NCBI GenBank assembly: GCA_964538515.1
Contig: CAZIEW010000024.1
Location: 1-64,000, forward strand
Reading direction: 5' to 3'
Length of the DNA: 64,000 nucleotides
Origin: CALBZH01 sp964538515
GTDB taxonomy: Bacteria; Desulfobacterota; Syntrophobacteria; Syntrophobacterales; Syntrophobacteraceae
In this document: piece by piece, positions 8,973-18,500 of the stretch
How positions within the stretch are numbered: position 1 is the stretch's first letter
Layout of the letters: each line of letters opens with the position of its first letter
Notes under the pieces: generated by a model
The model's database searches: none
What the model saw: only the letters and a program-made list of their open reading frames with translations
What the model was told of the DNA's origin: nothing
Translations under genes and position numbers: made by a program

Positions 8973-10490
8973 TTATGCCTGGAAGATGCCGGCGAACTCC
9001 TCAAGGGCCGCCTTCATCTTGCCGTCGAGCTCATCACTGATGACCTTCTTCTCCTTGATCTCAGCAAGAATCTCTGGGTACTTCCGCTCAACGAAAGCAA
9101 GCATCTGGGTTTCGTATTCGGAGACACGCTCGACAGGGACGTTGTCCAGATACCCGCGGGTACCTGAATACAAGCTCATGACCTCTCTTTCACCGGACAT
9201 CGGCACATACTGCGGCTGCTTCAGCAGCTCGACCAAGCGCATACCGCGATTCAGCTGTTGCTGCGTGGCCTTGTCGAGATCGCTCCCGAACTTGGCGAAT
9301 GCTTCGAGCTCACGGTACTGAGCGAGATCGAGTCGCAGACGGCCTGCAACCTGTTTCATCGCCTTGGTCTGGGCGGCGCCACCGACGCGCGAAACCGAGA
9401 GGCCGACGTTAATGGCCGGACGGACACCCGCGAAGAACAGGTTCGGCTCCAGGTAGATCTGACCGTCCGTGATCGAAATGACGTTGGTCGGAATGTACGC
9501 GGACACGTCGCCTGCTTGAGTCTCGATAACGGGTAGGGCAGTCAGCGATCCGGCGCCCAGTTCGTCATTGAGCTTCGCAGAGCGCTCAAGCAAGCGGGAG
9601 TGGTTGTAGAAAATATCACCCGGGTAGGCTTCGCGTGCCGGAGGACGGCGGAGAAGCAGGGAAACCTGGCGGTAAGCCGTGGCCTGTTTGGAGAGATCAT
9701 CATAGATAATGAGAGCGTGCTTGCCGCGGTCGCGATAATATTCGCCCATGGCGGTTCCTGCAAAAGGAGCAAGGAACTGGAGGGGTGCCGGGTCGCTGGC
9801 GCTTGCGGCAACGACGATGGTGTACTCCATGGCGCCGTGCTTGCGGAGCACCTCAACGACCTGCGCCACCGTAGACTTCTTCTGACCGATGGCGACGTAA
9901 ATGCAAATGATCCCGCTCTCTTTTTGGTTAATGATGGCGTCAACGGCGATGGCGCTCTTCCCGATCTGGCGGTCACCGATGATCAGCTCGCGCTGGCCAC
10001 GCCCAACGGGAGTCATGGCGTCGATGGCCTTGAGTCCAGTGTACATGGGCTCGTTAACGGACTGGCGGGCGATAACGCCGGGGGCGATGACTTCGATACG
10101 ACCGAACTCTTTCGCATCAATGGGACCCTTGCCATCAATGGGATTACCGACGGGGTCGATGACACGCCCAAGAACGGCATCGCCGACGGGAACTTCCGCG
10201 ATACGACCGGTCCGGCGGACTTCGGCTCCTTCCTTGATGAGCGTGTCGTCACCCATGATGGCGACGCCGACGTTATCCTCTTCCAAGTTCAAGGCGAGAC
10301 CGTAGATGACTCCCTTTGCGGTAGGGAACTCAAGCAGCTCCATGGACATGCACTTCTCGACGCCGTACACACGGGCAATACCGTCACCGACGGAGATGAC
10401 GCGTCCAGTTTCGCTGAGTTCAACCTTCTTCTCGTAGTCCTTGATCTGCTCACGAATGATTTGGCTGATTTCTTCGGCTCTGATTTCCAT
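8973..10490 (-). CDS. atpA: F1F0 ATP synthase alpha subunit
   Basis: Non-catalytic nucleotide-binding subunit of F1. The 505-residue protein has the P-loop GDRQIGKS at residues 172-179, where many relatives have GDRQTGKT. It also has the conserved PAINVGLSVSRVGGAAQ signature in its C-terminal half. The start codon overlaps the atpH stop in a TAATG junction, suggesting translational coupling. The C-terminal helical domain is complete. Confidence 0.98.
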   Translation of the reverse strand: MEIRAEEISQIIREQIKDYEKKVELSETGRVISVGDGIARVYGVEKCMSMELLEFPTAKGVIYGLALNLEEDNVGVAIMGDDTLIKEGAEVRRTGRIAEVPVGDAVLGRVIDPVGNPIDGKGPIDAKEFGRIEVIAPGVIARQSVNEPMYTGLKAIDAMTPVGRGQRELIIGDRQIGKSAIAVDAIINQKESGIICIYVAIGQKKSTVAQVVEVLRKHGAMEYTIVVAASASDPAPLQFLAPFAGTAMGEYYRDRGKHALIIYDDLSKQATAYRQVSLLLRRPPAREAYPGDIFYNHSRLLERSAKLNDELGAGSLTALPVIETQAGDVSAYIPTNVISITDGQIYLEPNLFFAGVRPAINVGLSVSRVGGAAQTKAMKQVAGRLRLDLAQYRELEAFAKFGSDLDKATQQQLNRGMRLVELLKQPQYVPMSGEREVMSLYSGTRGYLDNVPVERVSEYETQMLAFVERKYPEILAEIKEKKVISDELDGKMKAALEEFAGIFQA

Positions 10491-11041
10491 TAGCCCAACG
10501 CACCCCTCTTCAAAGTTTCCCTAAAGTTGAGTAACTGGCGCTTCACACTGCCATCCAAAACCAAATCGCCGATTTGAGCCACAACACCTCCGATGAGGGA
10601 GGCGTCCTGCTTGAACTCAACGACGACCTTCTTCCCTGTCATCTTTTCCAGCGTCTTGGCGATGTCCTGGATGGCGGCATCATCCAGTGCGGTCGCCGCG
10701 CTGAGCTTGGCTCGAGCAATGTTCGCATGCTCGTCCATCAACTTGTGGTAGTACTCCGCGATTTCAGGAAGGTGCTGCAAACGGCCTTTTTCGAGCAGGA
10801 GACTGAAATAACTGCGCATGATAGGGGTAAAGCCGGCGCTGTCCGCCACCTTGCCAAAAATCGACTTGCGGGCGGCTTCGGGGTAGAGGGGATTTTGGAT
10901 GGCGTCCGCCACGCTCGGCACCTGCTTGAGGAGCCCCGCGAAGCCGTCCAGCTCTTGACAGTATTGCTCAACCTGCCCCCCCTCCAGAGCGAGGTTGAAC
11001 AAAGCCTTGGCGTACCGTTTGGCAATCACTAGATTCTTCAC
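10490..11041 (-). CDS. atpH: F1F0 ATP synthase delta subunit
   Basis: Peripheral-stalk subunit that joins the b/b' dimer to the top of F1. The 183-residue protein starts at GTG inside a GTGA overlap with the atpF stop codon. The N-terminal six-helix domain begins with IAKRYAKALFNLALEGG. The C-terminal part carries the typical VEFKQDASLIGGVVAQIGDLVLDGSVKRQL segment, which ends the family signature. Length is normal. Confidence 0.96.
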   Translation of the reverse strand: MKNLVIAKRYAKALFNLALEGGQVEQYCQELDGFAGLLKQVPSVADAIQNPLYPEAARKSIFGKVADSAGFTPIMRSYFSLLLEKGRLQHLPEIAEYYHKLMDEHANIARAKLSAATALDDAAIQDIAKTLEKMTGKKVVVEFKQDASLIGGVVAQIGDLVLDGSVKRQLLNFRETLKRGALG

Positions 11042-11658
11042 TTCGCCTCCACAACCCTCTTCATGAAGTCCTTCACCAACCGATCTTGGTCGTCAGCCTT
11101 CATGCTTTTGCGAATGAGCTTCTCGGCAGCGGCCACGGATAGCTCCGCGATCTCTTCCTGGAGCTTTTCCCGTGCGGCCTTGATCTCCTGCTGAACAGCG
11201 ATTTCCGCCTGCTGCTTGATGTAGGCGGCCTGTCGCTCCGCAGCCTGAATGATCTTCAGCTTTTCAGCTTCGCCCTCAGACAGCAATTCGGCAACGATCT
11301 TCTTGGTCTCTTCGTCGAGCATTGCCAACTTGGCTTTGTACTCGGCGCTGACCGCAGCGGCCTCCTTCTGCTTTTCCTGAAGCTCGGCCAGCAGCTTTTG
11401 AATGTCTTCGCGCCTCGAAACCAGGAAGTTCCCGATGGGCTTCTTCAACAGCTTGACCAGAATGGCCACAAGAATAACGAAGTTGGCCGTTCGTAGCGTG
11501 AAATCCCACCAGTTCAAATGGTGTGCTGCCGCAGCGTGCTCGGCGGTTGCGTGTGCTGCCGCAGCGCCTTCGGCCCCTCCCCCCGAGCACCAAGCGGCGC
11601 CCTGCAGGGCAATGACCAGCCCTGCGCCGAGGAGAAGAGAGAGTGATTTGAGCCTCAT
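11038..11658 (-). CDS. atpF: F1F0 ATP synthase b subunit with N-terminal signal-like extension
   Basis: Peripheral-stalk subunit anchoring F1 to the membrane. The chosen 206-residue form starts MRLKSLSLLLGAG, six bases after GAGGGGG; in-frame codons further upstream would run into the preceding atpF' gene. The N-terminus looks like a signal peptide or an additional membrane segment, followed by an Ala- and His-rich stretch. Next come the usual membrane segment (NWWDFTLRTANFVILVAILVK, about 50-70) and a long charged coiled coil. A similar signal-like extension is familiar from deltaproteobacterial b subunits. The stop overlaps the atpH start. Confidence 0.93.
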   Translation of the reverse strand: MRLKSLSLLLGAGLVIALQGAAWCSGGGAEGAAAAHATAEHAAAAHHLNWWDFTLRTANFVILVAILVKLLKKPIGNFLVSRREDIQKLLAELQEKQKEAAAVSAEYKAKLAMLDEETKKIVAELLSEGEAEKLKIIQAAERQAAYIKQQAEIAVQQEIKAAREKLQEEIAELSVAAAEKLIRKSMKADDQDRLVKDFMKRVVEAK

Positions 11659-11686
11659 TACAGTCCCCCTCATCATGGCGTGAAAA

Positions 11687-12112
11687 TTAGAGTTTTCTGC
11701 CCAATATCTTCTGCGCCAGGTCTTTGGAAAACGCATCCACCTGGGCCTTAAGCTGCTTGGTGGCACCGGCGACATCCTTCTGGATCTTGGCCCGCGTGGC
11801 CTGAAGCTGCGAGGCCGCCTCTTCCGCCGCCTTCTGCATCAGCTCCTTCTCCTGCTCATAGGCACCCGATTTGAGCTCTTGAATGCGCTGCCGCCCGAGC
11901 TTCCTTGCATCCTGGATCCTGGAATTGAATTCCTGAATCGCCGCTTCCCGACCCGCCTCCGCCTGCTCGATGGCCTGCTGCTGCTCCTCAACGAGCTGCT
12001 GCCTCTGGGCGACAATGCGGCGAATGGGGCGGTAGAGAACCAGGTTCATCAAGAACACAAAGATGAGAAAGCTCACCATCTGAATTAAGAGTGTGACATT
12101 TACTTCAATCAT
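11687..12112 (-). CDS. atpF': F1F0 ATP synthase b' subunit
   Basis: Second peripheral-stalk subunit, pairing with the b subunit. The 141-residue protein has one N-terminal membrane segment (about residues 5-24, NVTLLIQMVSFLIFVFLMNLVL) followed by YRPIRRIVAQRQ and a continuous Gln-, Glu- and Ala-rich coiled coil. It is the first gene of the operon. Two distinct b-type genes are typical of photosynthetic bacteria and many deltaproteobacteria. The c and a subunits (atpE, atpB) are not adjacent, so the membrane sector must be encoded elsewhere. Confidence 0.92.
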   Translation of the reverse strand: MIEVNVTLLIQMVSFLIFVFLMNLVLYRPIRRIVAQRQQLVEEQQQAIEQAEAGREAAIQEFNSRIQDARKLGRQRIQELKSGAYEQEKELMQKAAEEAASQLQATRAKIQKDVAGATKQLKAQVDAFSKDLAQKILGRKL

Positions 12113-12377
12113 GTTCCCTTTCCCTCGCTCCTACAATTAAAGGCCAATACACCATCTCCCGGACGCAGCACAGAGAACCGCTCCGACAGCGATTGCCTGG
12201 ATTTGGTGCCGCCGCTTCACCCGAGCGCCGTCGTTCGCTCCGCGGAGACACCGGTAGGGTTGTCAAGCATGGGCGAGTCTGTTAGCACAGCTTCGAAGGA
12301 TTGGCAAGGAAAAACGTAATAAAAATCACAATGAGACTGGGGGCCGGTCGAAGGCTGGCTCAACCGATGGGAGCCCG

Positions 12378-13493
12378 TCAGCGGGCCCGAAAGAGGAAGC
12401 GCCGCATGCTCACATTCTCGATCAGTCCGATGGCCAGACATAGTGAAATAATGGACGAGCCTCCGTAGCTCACAAAGGGGAGCGTGATCCCCACCACCGG
12501 CAGCACGCCGATCACCATTCCGATGTTGATGAGGGCTTGCCAGAGGATGAGGGAGGTCATTCCAATCACGATGAGCGTCCCGAAACGATCCTTCGAACGG
12601 CGTGCGACCCGAAAGGAAAACGCGATGAGCGCACTGAGGAGGACGAGGAGAACCATGCAGCCGACAAAACCCCATTCCTCGGCCCACACGGAAAAGATGA
12701 AATCGGTGTGCTTTTCCGGAAGAAAATGAAGCTTGCTCTGGGTACCGTTAAGAAAACCCTTGCCTGTGAACATGCCCGACCCGATGGCGATTTTCGACTG
12801 CCTGATGTGGTATCCGGCACCGAGCGGATCTAGATCGGGGCGGACGAGAATCAGAATCCGCTTCTTCTGGTAAGGTTTGAGCACACGCTCCCAAATCGGC
12901 CAGATGAGCGGAAGGGTGACGGCGGCAACCATGGCCAGATATCGCCATCGAATGCCCATGAAAAAAATGATCGTCAACGAGGTGGCCAGCAGGGTAATGG
13001 CCGTTCCGAGGTCGGGCTCGGCCAGAATCAGAAGCAGCGGAATGGCAACCATGACCCCAGGAATGATAAGCCTCACGAAGCTGGGGTAGGGTGGGATATC
13101 CTGGGACGAAAAGTAGCTCGCCAATGAAATGACGATCACGATCTTCATGAATTCGGACGGCTGGAACTGAAACCCGAGAAGCTCCAGCCAGCGCTTTGAC
13201 CCATTGACTTCTCGCCCGACGACCAGAACCACGGCCAAGGCAATCACCACGGCCACATACAGCCAGATGCTCGCCACCCGCAGTTTCTGATAATCCACCA
13301 TGAGGCTGCACGTCATAATGCAGAAGCCCATAGCCAGCCACACCAGCTGCTTGATGAACAAGTTGTGGGCCGGGTTGGCCTTGATTTGCTGAAAAAGGGC
13401 ACTGTAGATGCTGAGGAGTCCTATGGCGATGATGCCTAGAAGCACCCAGATGATCGACCAGTCAAAATTTTCGATGAGGCGCCTGTCCATCAT
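12378..13493 (-). CDS. rodA: Peptidoglycan glycosyltransferase RodA
   Basis: SEDS-family glycan polymerase of the elongasome, working with PBP2 in the inner membrane. The 371-residue polytopic protein has about ten hydrophobic segments. It carries the SEDS signatures GREVNGSKRWLELLGFQFQPSEFMK near residue 110 and, near the C-terminus, NIGMVIGVLPVVGITLPFVSYGGSS. It starts ATGATG, so the first residue could be either codon. It is the last gene of the mreBCD-mrdA-rodA operon, 30 bases after mrdA. The 265 bases beyond it toward the atp operon hold a possible atp promoter (TTGCCA, 17 bases, TAACAG on the minus strand) but nothing I can firmly assign. Confidence 0.96.
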   Translation of the reverse strand: MMDRRLIENFDWSIIWVLLGIIAIGLLSIYSALFQQIKANPAHNLFIKQLVWLAMGFCIMTCSLMVDYQKLRVASIWLYVAVVIALAVVLVVGREVNGSKRWLELLGFQFQPSEFMKIVIVISLASYFSSQDIPPYPSFVRLIIPGVMVAIPLLLILAEPDLGTAITLLATSLTIIFFMGIRWRYLAMVAAVTLPLIWPIWERVLKPYQKKRILILVRPDLDPLGAGYHIRQSKIAIGSGMFTGKGFLNGTQSKLHFLPEKHTDFIFSVWAEEWGFVGCMVLLVLLSALIAFSFRVARRSKDRFGTLIVIGMTSLILWQALINIGMVIGVLPVVGITLPFVSYGGSSIISLCLAIGLIENVSMRRFLFRAR

Positions 13494-13523
13494 GGGCGGA
13501 ACCGCTCCGAGCTTGGGTTTCCC

Positions 13524-15401
13524 CTATTGCTTTGCCTGCTTCATTTGGAGGTAGGCGAGAATGACTTTCTGCACCAGCGGAGCAGCGACGGACGATCCAT
13601 GCCCTCCATGCTCAATCAACGCTCCCACGACGATCTGGGGATCGTTGGCCGGCGCATACCCCACAAACCAGGCGTGATCACGATCTTTAAGCTTCGCCAC
13701 TTTCTCAAGAAGCTTCCGGTTGGCGTTTTCGGCCAGATGGACGACCTGCGCGGTTCCCGTCTTCCCGGCCATCAGCACCGATTTGTCCTTGATCGCGTGG
13801 GCCGTCCCGCGCGCATCCTCAACAACCCCCGTCAAACCGCGCTGAACAAGCTGAAAGTAACGCGCGTCGATCGGGATTTTCCGCTTAACCTTGGCTTTGA
13901 TCTCATCGTCTTCCTTTGAGGTGTTCCCTTCAATCCGGCCAACCACGTGCGGCTGCCACAGTGTTCCCCCGTTTGCGATAGCCGCGTACGCTAAAGTCAT
14001 TTGTAGTGGCGATGCCAGATCATAGCCCTGGCCAATGGCAATGGAAAGGGTCTCTCCCTTCTGCCAGGGAACGCGAAGGGCCTGCTTCTTCCACCACGAG
14101 GTGGGGATCAAGCCCGGATTTTCCCCATGCAGCCCGATGCCCGGTCTTTCCCCGAGCCCGAAATAGTTCGCATACTGGGCGATGCGGTCCACACCCAGCC
14201 GCATGCCGGTCTGGTAGAAAAAGACATCACACGACTGAACAAGCGCCCGCTCAAGATCCACCGTTCCATGACCATGGTCGCGCCAGCACCGATACTTGCG
14301 ATTTCCGAACGGGAAGTAGCCCGGGCAGTTGAACGTTGTCTCAGGCGTGATGACCCCCTCTTTCAGTCCCGCCAACGCGACGATCGCCTTATACGTCGAT
14401 CCGGGAGGGTATGCCGCTCCAATCGCACGGTTCAAAAGCGGGTGCCGGGGGTCCTTGCTCAAAAGTTGCCATTCGTCCTTTTTTAAGCCGCGGATGAACT
14501 TTTCCTGGTCGAACACGGGACTGTTGGCCATCGCCAGTACTGAGCCGCTGCCGGGATCGATCGCTACGATCGATCCAACCTTTCCTTCCAGGCAGGACTC
14601 CGCGATCCTCTGCAGCTCGATGTCGACGGTAAGCCAGAGGCTGCGCCCCGGAATTGGCAGGACCTCGTCCAGGAGCCTTCTACGACGGCCAATGGCATCG
14701 ACTTCAACCTGCCGTCCTCCCCGCTTGCCGTGTAAGTACTTTTCAAACCCGCTCTCAACGCCAAATTTCCCGACGTCCTCACCGATGACATAGCCCTCGT
14801 AATGCTCACTCTTGAGCTCACTTTCCGTAATCTCGCTCAAATAACCAATGAGGTGGGCAGCCGTTCCGTTGCAAAGGTATTCCCGCTTGGGCTCGAGCTG
14901 AATCGTCACTCCCGGCAGCCGGACCCGATTGCCCTCGATGCGCGCCAGACAATCGCGATCCAAATCAGCCACCAATCTCAGCGGCACGAACTTGGGAACC
15001 TGTTTGTGAGAGTCCAAAACCTCCTGCAATTCTTGAGGATTCTTGCCAGTCAGCTTTGCCACCTCGCGAAGGGTGTACTCCATGTCGGCAACGTCCTCCC
15101 GGATGATCTGCAAGTGATAGGCAGGACGGTTCTCAACCAGAGGCGTACCATTGCGATCGAAAATGATACCGCGCTGGGCGGGAATGTCTTCCAGCCTCAG
15201 CCGATTGTTTTCAGACTGATAGCGATATCTGGCCCCCTGCAGGACCTGAAGGTGCCAGAGCCGCACCGAATAGATGAAAACCACCGCGAAGACGATCGCC
15301 AGCATCAGCATCACCTGCCTCTGGAAAATGACATTCTCGATCGCTTCCCAGTTGGTCAGGTTAAGGCCTTCCGATTTGGACTTTTTTCCCTTGACACTCA
15401 T
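13524..15401 (-). CDS. mrdA: Penicillin-binding protein 2, peptidoglycan transpeptidase
   Basis: Cross-links lateral-wall peptidoglycan as partner of RodA. The 625-residue class B PBP has one membrane anchor (about residues 31-48), a pedestal domain with the R1 motif (IPAQRGIIFDRNG, about 73-85), and a transpeptidase domain. All three active-site motifs are present: S335-T-Y-K338, S390-C-D392 and K547-T-G549. Length and motif spacing are normal for PBP2. It sits between mreD and rodA in the elongasome operon. Confidence 0.96.
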   Translation of the reverse strand: MSVKGKKSKSEGLNLTNWEAIENVIFQRQVMLMLAIVFAVVFIYSVRLWHLQVLQGARYRYQSENNRLRLEDIPAQRGIIFDRNGTPLVENRPAYHLQIIREDVADMEYTLREVAKLTGKNPQELQEVLDSHKQVPKFVPLRLVADLDRDCLARIEGNRVRLPGVTIQLEPKREYLCNGTAAHLIGYLSEITESELKSEHYEGYVIGEDVGKFGVESGFEKYLHGKRGGRQVEVDAIGRRRRLLDEVLPIPGRSLWLTVDIELQRIAESCLEGKVGSIVAIDPGSGSVLAMANSPVFDQEKFIRGLKKDEWQLLSKDPRHPLLNRAIGAAYPPGSTYKAIVALAGLKEGVITPETTFNCPGYFPFGNRKYRCWRDHGHGTVDLERALVQSCDVFFYQTGMRLGVDRIAQYANYFGLGERPGIGLHGENPGLIPTSWWKKQALRVPWQKGETLSIAIGQGYDLASPLQMTLAYAAIANGGTLWQPHVVGRIEGNTSKEDDEIKAKVKRKIPIDARYFQLVQRGLTGVVEDARGTAHAIKDKSVLMAGKTGTAQVVHLAENANRKLLEKVAKLKDRDHAWFVGYAPANDPQIVVGALIEHGGHGSSVAAPLVQKVILAYLQMKQAKQ

Positions 15402-15482
15402 AGGTCCCCCCTTGGTCCGGGACGGTCCGCTCCCCGGGGATCTCTCGACTGAAACCCATCCAAACCGCCCCCGATCCCCCCG

Positions 15483-16052
15483 TCAGACGTGAATTCTGCC
15501 AAAGCCCACAAGGGGAAAGATGACAAAAGGGGTCACGAGCGTCATGAAGATGGTGCGGAGGAAAAGATTTTGCCACGCACTCAAGGTAAGCGACGAGCCG
15601 GCGGGGTCCAGAATGAGAAAAAGCCCCAGCACCAGGGCCTGACCGACGGCGCAGCCTCCCACCAAGCCCATCTGGTACAACGGGTTATCGAGCTCGAACC
15701 GGTCGGCAGAAACGTTGACCAGGCAAACCGCCACGACGTAGGAGAGAACGTGAAACCCGAGGAGCTTACCAGAGAGCGTGTCAGCGATGTACCCCCACAC
15801 GCAGGCCCATAGCAGGCCTGGCAAGAACGGCCAATCCAGCGCAACTCCGAAGGTAACCGGCAAGAGCAGATCCACCCGCATGCCGAGATACGGCAGCCTG
15901 CAGATCCACTGGGCCTGGATGAGAAATAGGATCACGGTATACAGGACGGGCCAGCCGACTCGGGTCCAATAGCTGGAGCTCCTGGCCTGCTTGAAGCCCA
16001 TCGGAGGCTTAGGAGGTGACGATCGGTGTGACCTGAAAGAAAAGACGTCCAT
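15483..16052 (-). CDS. mreD: Rod shape-determining protein MreD
   Basis: Integral membrane component of the elongasome that binds MreC. The 189-residue protein has about five hydrophobic segments and the weakly conserved family pattern (FLIQAQWICRLPYLGMRVDLLLPVTFGVALDW). The assignment rests mostly on size, membrane topology and its place three bases after mreC and before mrdA. Its N-terminus is somewhat longer and more basic than usual; a later start at MGFKQ (residue 18) is possible. Confidence 0.88.
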   Translation of the reverse strand: MDVFSFRSHRSSPPKPPMGFKQARSSSYWTRVGWPVLYTVILFLIQAQWICRLPYLGMRVDLLLPVTFGVALDWPFLPGLLWACVWGYIADTLSGKLLGFHVLSYVVAVCLVNVSADRFELDNPLYQMGLVGGCAVGQALVLGLFLILDPAGSSLTLSAWQNLFLRTIFMTLVTPFVIFPLVGFGRIHV

Positions 16053-16055
16053 GCT

Positions 16056-16901
16056 TCAGTTGCCGAGCATTGTTTCCGGTAAGGACGCACCGCTCCGCAG
16101 AATGAGCAGCTCCTCGAGCGCGCTCAGACGGACGAGCGGCCTCACTTCAATCTTTTGGAACAAGTCCACCGGATCCTTGATGATTCCCTGCACGACCCCA
16201 AGCCGCAGCCCTTTCGGGTACACCCCGTCTTTTCCCGAGGAAAGCAACAGGTCTCCCACTTGCACATCAAGGTTTCCCCGGACATATTTCAGCACACACG
16301 CGTTGGCATCGCGCCCGGTTAGAATGCCTCGGACGCGATTCCGCTGGATGATGGCGTCCACCCCGCTCGAAGGGTCCGTGATGAGCAGCACACGCGCGTA
16401 ATGGTCAGACACATCCAGGATTCTACCGACAAGCCCTTCGTCGTTGACGACGGCCATATCGGGCCCGATTTTGTCGCGAAAGCCCTTGTCCACAATCAAG
16501 GTCTGAAACCAGCCCGTCATGTCATGCATGACGACCTGAGCCGCGATCGCCTCCCCCTGCACCGTTGTCCTGAAATCGAGAAGACGGCGAAGGCGAAGGT
16601 TCTCGATGTAGGCTTCCCGGTATTCCGTGACCTTCTGCTCCAGACTGGCGACCTGGTGCTTCAGCACTTCGTTTTCGTCCCGCACATTCCTCAGCCACAC
16701 ATACTCGCTGACCGTCCCTTCGACCAAGCCACTGATATTGCCGAGCGATTTGATTAGCGGCCCCACGGTCTCGACGAAAAAGCGCTGTATGAGGTCCATC
16801 GTGGCTGGAGGTCGGAAATTCAACGAGAAGATGTAGAAGAAGACGCTCAGGAACACGAAGAGCAAGAACGCCCCGCGCAGTCGGCGTATCCACCCCATCA
16901 T
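16056..16901 (-). CDS. mreC: Rod shape-determining protein MreC
   Basis: Periplasmic scaffold linking MreB and MreD to PBP2. The 281-residue protein has a basic N-terminus, a membrane anchor at about residues 10-30 and a coiled coil at about 70-105 (NEVLKHQVASLEQKVTEYREAYIENLRLRRLL). The two beta-barrel domains contain GLVGRILDVSDHYARVLLITDPSSGVDAIIQR and, near the C-terminus, YPKGLRLGVVQGI. Length is normal. The gene lies 51 bases after mreB. Confidence 0.95.
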   Translation of the reverse strand: MMGWIRRLRGAFLLFVFLSVFFYIFSLNFRPPATMDLIQRFFVETVGPLIKSLGNISGLVEGTVSEYVWLRNVRDENEVLKHQVASLEQKVTEYREAYIENLRLRRLLDFRTTVQGEAIAAQVVMHDMTGWFQTLIVDKGFRDKIGPDMAVVNDEGLVGRILDVSDHYARVLLITDPSSGVDAIIQRNRVRGILTGRDANACVLKYVRGNLDVQVGDLLLSSGKDGVYPKGLRLGVVQGIIKDPVDLFQKIEVRPLVRLSALEELLILRSGASLPETMLGN

Positions 16902-16952
16902 AAGCTTGCAACCCTGTTTCGAAGACCTTGCGGCGGCACACGACTGCCGTGG

Positions 16953-17984
16953 CTACGTGAGCACGCCCTTGAGAACCTCGATTTCTTCAAGGGCTTTACC
17001 CGATCCCAGAACAACAGTCGATAACGGGTCCTCTGTCAACGTGATGGGAAGCCCCGTTTCAAGCCGTAGCAGATGATCAAGGTTTTTCAGAAGAGCGCCG
17101 CCCCCCGTGAGCACGATCCCTCGATCCACAATGTCCGCTGCCAGCTCAGGCGGGGTTTGCTCCAGCGCGATCTTAACCGTCTCGACAATCGAGTCGATCT
17201 GCTCCTGAATGGATTCGCGGATCTCGTCCGAATTCACCTCAACGGTCTTGGGGATGCCGCTGACCAGGTCCCGCCCCTTGATCGTCATGGTTTCGGTCTT
17301 GTCCAAAGGATAGGCGTTTCCGATGGTCGTCTTGATGAGCTCAGCGGTCCGCTCACCAATCAGAAGATTGTATTTGCGCTTGATATGCTGGAGGATGGCA
17401 AGGTCCATTTTATCCCCGCCGACTCTCACGCTCCGGCTGTAAACGATCCCCGCGAGAGAAATGACGGCGACCTCCGTGGTCCCTCCTCCGATGTCCACCA
17501 CCATGTTGCAGATCGGCTCGGTAATGGGCAGCCCAGCCCCAATGGCAGCAGCCATGGGCTCCTCGATGAGATACACTTCTCGAGCCCCGGCGGATTCGGC
17601 GGATTCTCGAACGGCACGGCGCTCGACCTGCGTCACACCCGAAGGGATGCACACAATAATCCGAGGTCTCACAAGCCGATGGCGGTTATGGACCTTCCGA
17701 ATGAAGTGACGAAGCATAGCCTCGGCGGCGGTGAAGTCGGCTATCACGCCATCCTTCATGGGGCGAATCGCAGCGATGTTTCCGGGGGTCTTCCCCAGCA
17801 TCAGCTTGGCGTCCTTTCCCACAGCCCAGACAGAAGCCTCCCCCTTCTCGTCCCGCCTCACGGCCACAATGGACGGCTCGCACAGTACGATCCCCTTGCC
17901 GCGAACGTAAACGAGAGTGTTGGCTGTACCGAGATCGATGGCGAGATCGTTGGAAAACCATCCCAGGATTCGATTCCATACCAT
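16953..17984 (-). CDS. mreB: Rod shape-determining protein MreB
   Basis: Bacterial actin that positions the elongasome under the inner membrane. The 343-residue form starts MVWNRILGWFSNDLAIDLGTANTLVY, with phosphate loop 1 (DLGTANT) and phosphate loop 2 (DIGGGTTEVAV) both intact, plus the C-terminal GGGALLKNLD adenosine motif. AGGAG lies 11 bases upstream of this ATG; the adjacent TTG (17987) would have a better spacing of eight, so the start is uncertain by one codon. A longer frame reaching 18071 adds an N-terminus unlike any MreB. It is the first gene of the operon and is divergent from rpmH. Confidence 0.95.
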   Translation of the reverse strand: MVWNRILGWFSNDLAIDLGTANTLVYVRGKGIVLCEPSIVAVRRDEKGEASVWAVGKDAKLMLGKTPGNIAAIRPMKDGVIADFTAAEAMLRHFIRKVHNRHRLVRPRIIVCIPSGVTQVERRAVRESAESAGAREVYLIEEPMAAAIGAGLPITEPICNMVVDIGGGTTEVAVISLAGIVYSRSVRVGGDKMDLAILQHIKRKYNLLIGERTAELIKTTIGNAYPLDKTETMTIKGRDLVSGIPKTVEVNSDEIRESIQEQIDSIVETVKIALEQTPPELAADIVDRGIVLTGGGALLKNLDHLLRLETGLPITLTEDPLSTVVLGSGKALEEIEVLKGVLT

Positions 17985-18231
17985 CAATTGTTGTTCTCCT
18001 TTCGCTCTGAGCTTTCCTGCCTTTCGAGAAGAATCAACTTCATAGCACGGGCACATCCGTTCTTCAATCACTAAGACGGCGCAGTCCGTTTTCTCGAACG
18101 TCCGGCACCTCGCCGGCGCACGAGAAAGCCATGACGAGTTGCTAGGGGCACGGACCTGAGCTCAGCCAACAAAACGGAGGTCTGCAGGACTTCCCGAGGA
18201 CCGTTCCCTGTCTCTCACGGGAAAATGAGGC

Positions 18232-18261
18232 TTGACACTCTTTCTTTAATTCGCTTATGTG
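18232..18261 (+). promoter_or_regulatory. Promoter of the rpmH operon
   Basis: TTGACA at 18232-18237 is a perfect -35 box. After 17-18 bases comes TTATGT or TATGTG (18255-18261), a weak -10 box. It lies about 100 bases upstream of rpmH in the 378-base divergent gap between mreB and rpmH. No DnaA box (TTATCCACA) or AT-rich unwinding region is visible in this gap. Confidence 0.55.
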
Positions 18262-18362
18262 TGTGGGTTCGCACCAAGCGGAGAGTCGCGATTGGCGATT
18301 GCCGCAAGCCGGCGATTCGTCCAACACCATCTTTAATAGAGAATAGAGTAAGGAAACGAAAG

Positions 18363-18500
18363 ATGAGCAAACGTACTTTTCAGCCCAGCAACATCAAGCG
18401 CAAGCGTACCCATGGCTTTCTTGAGCGCATGTCCACCCGTGCGGGTCGCGATGTCATCCGGCGCAGACGAGCCAAGGGGCGCAAGCGCCTAGCCGTCTAA
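18363..18500 (+). CDS. rpmH: 50S ribosomal protein L34
   Basis: Small basic protein of the large ribosomal subunit. The 45-residue sequence begins MSKRTFQPSNIKRKRTHGF and continues FLERMSTRAGRDVIRRRRAKGRKRL, the L34 pattern over its whole length. A longer in-frame upstream extension is rejected because the family begins exactly here. rnpA follows with no gap, as in most bacteria. Confidence 0.97.
   Translation: MSKRTFQPSNIKRKRTHGFLERMSTRAGRDVIRRRRAKGRKRLAV

Noticed and set aside
18072..18362. Possible replication origin between mreB and rpmH
   Set aside because: No DnaA boxes and no AT-rich unwinding segment are visible.
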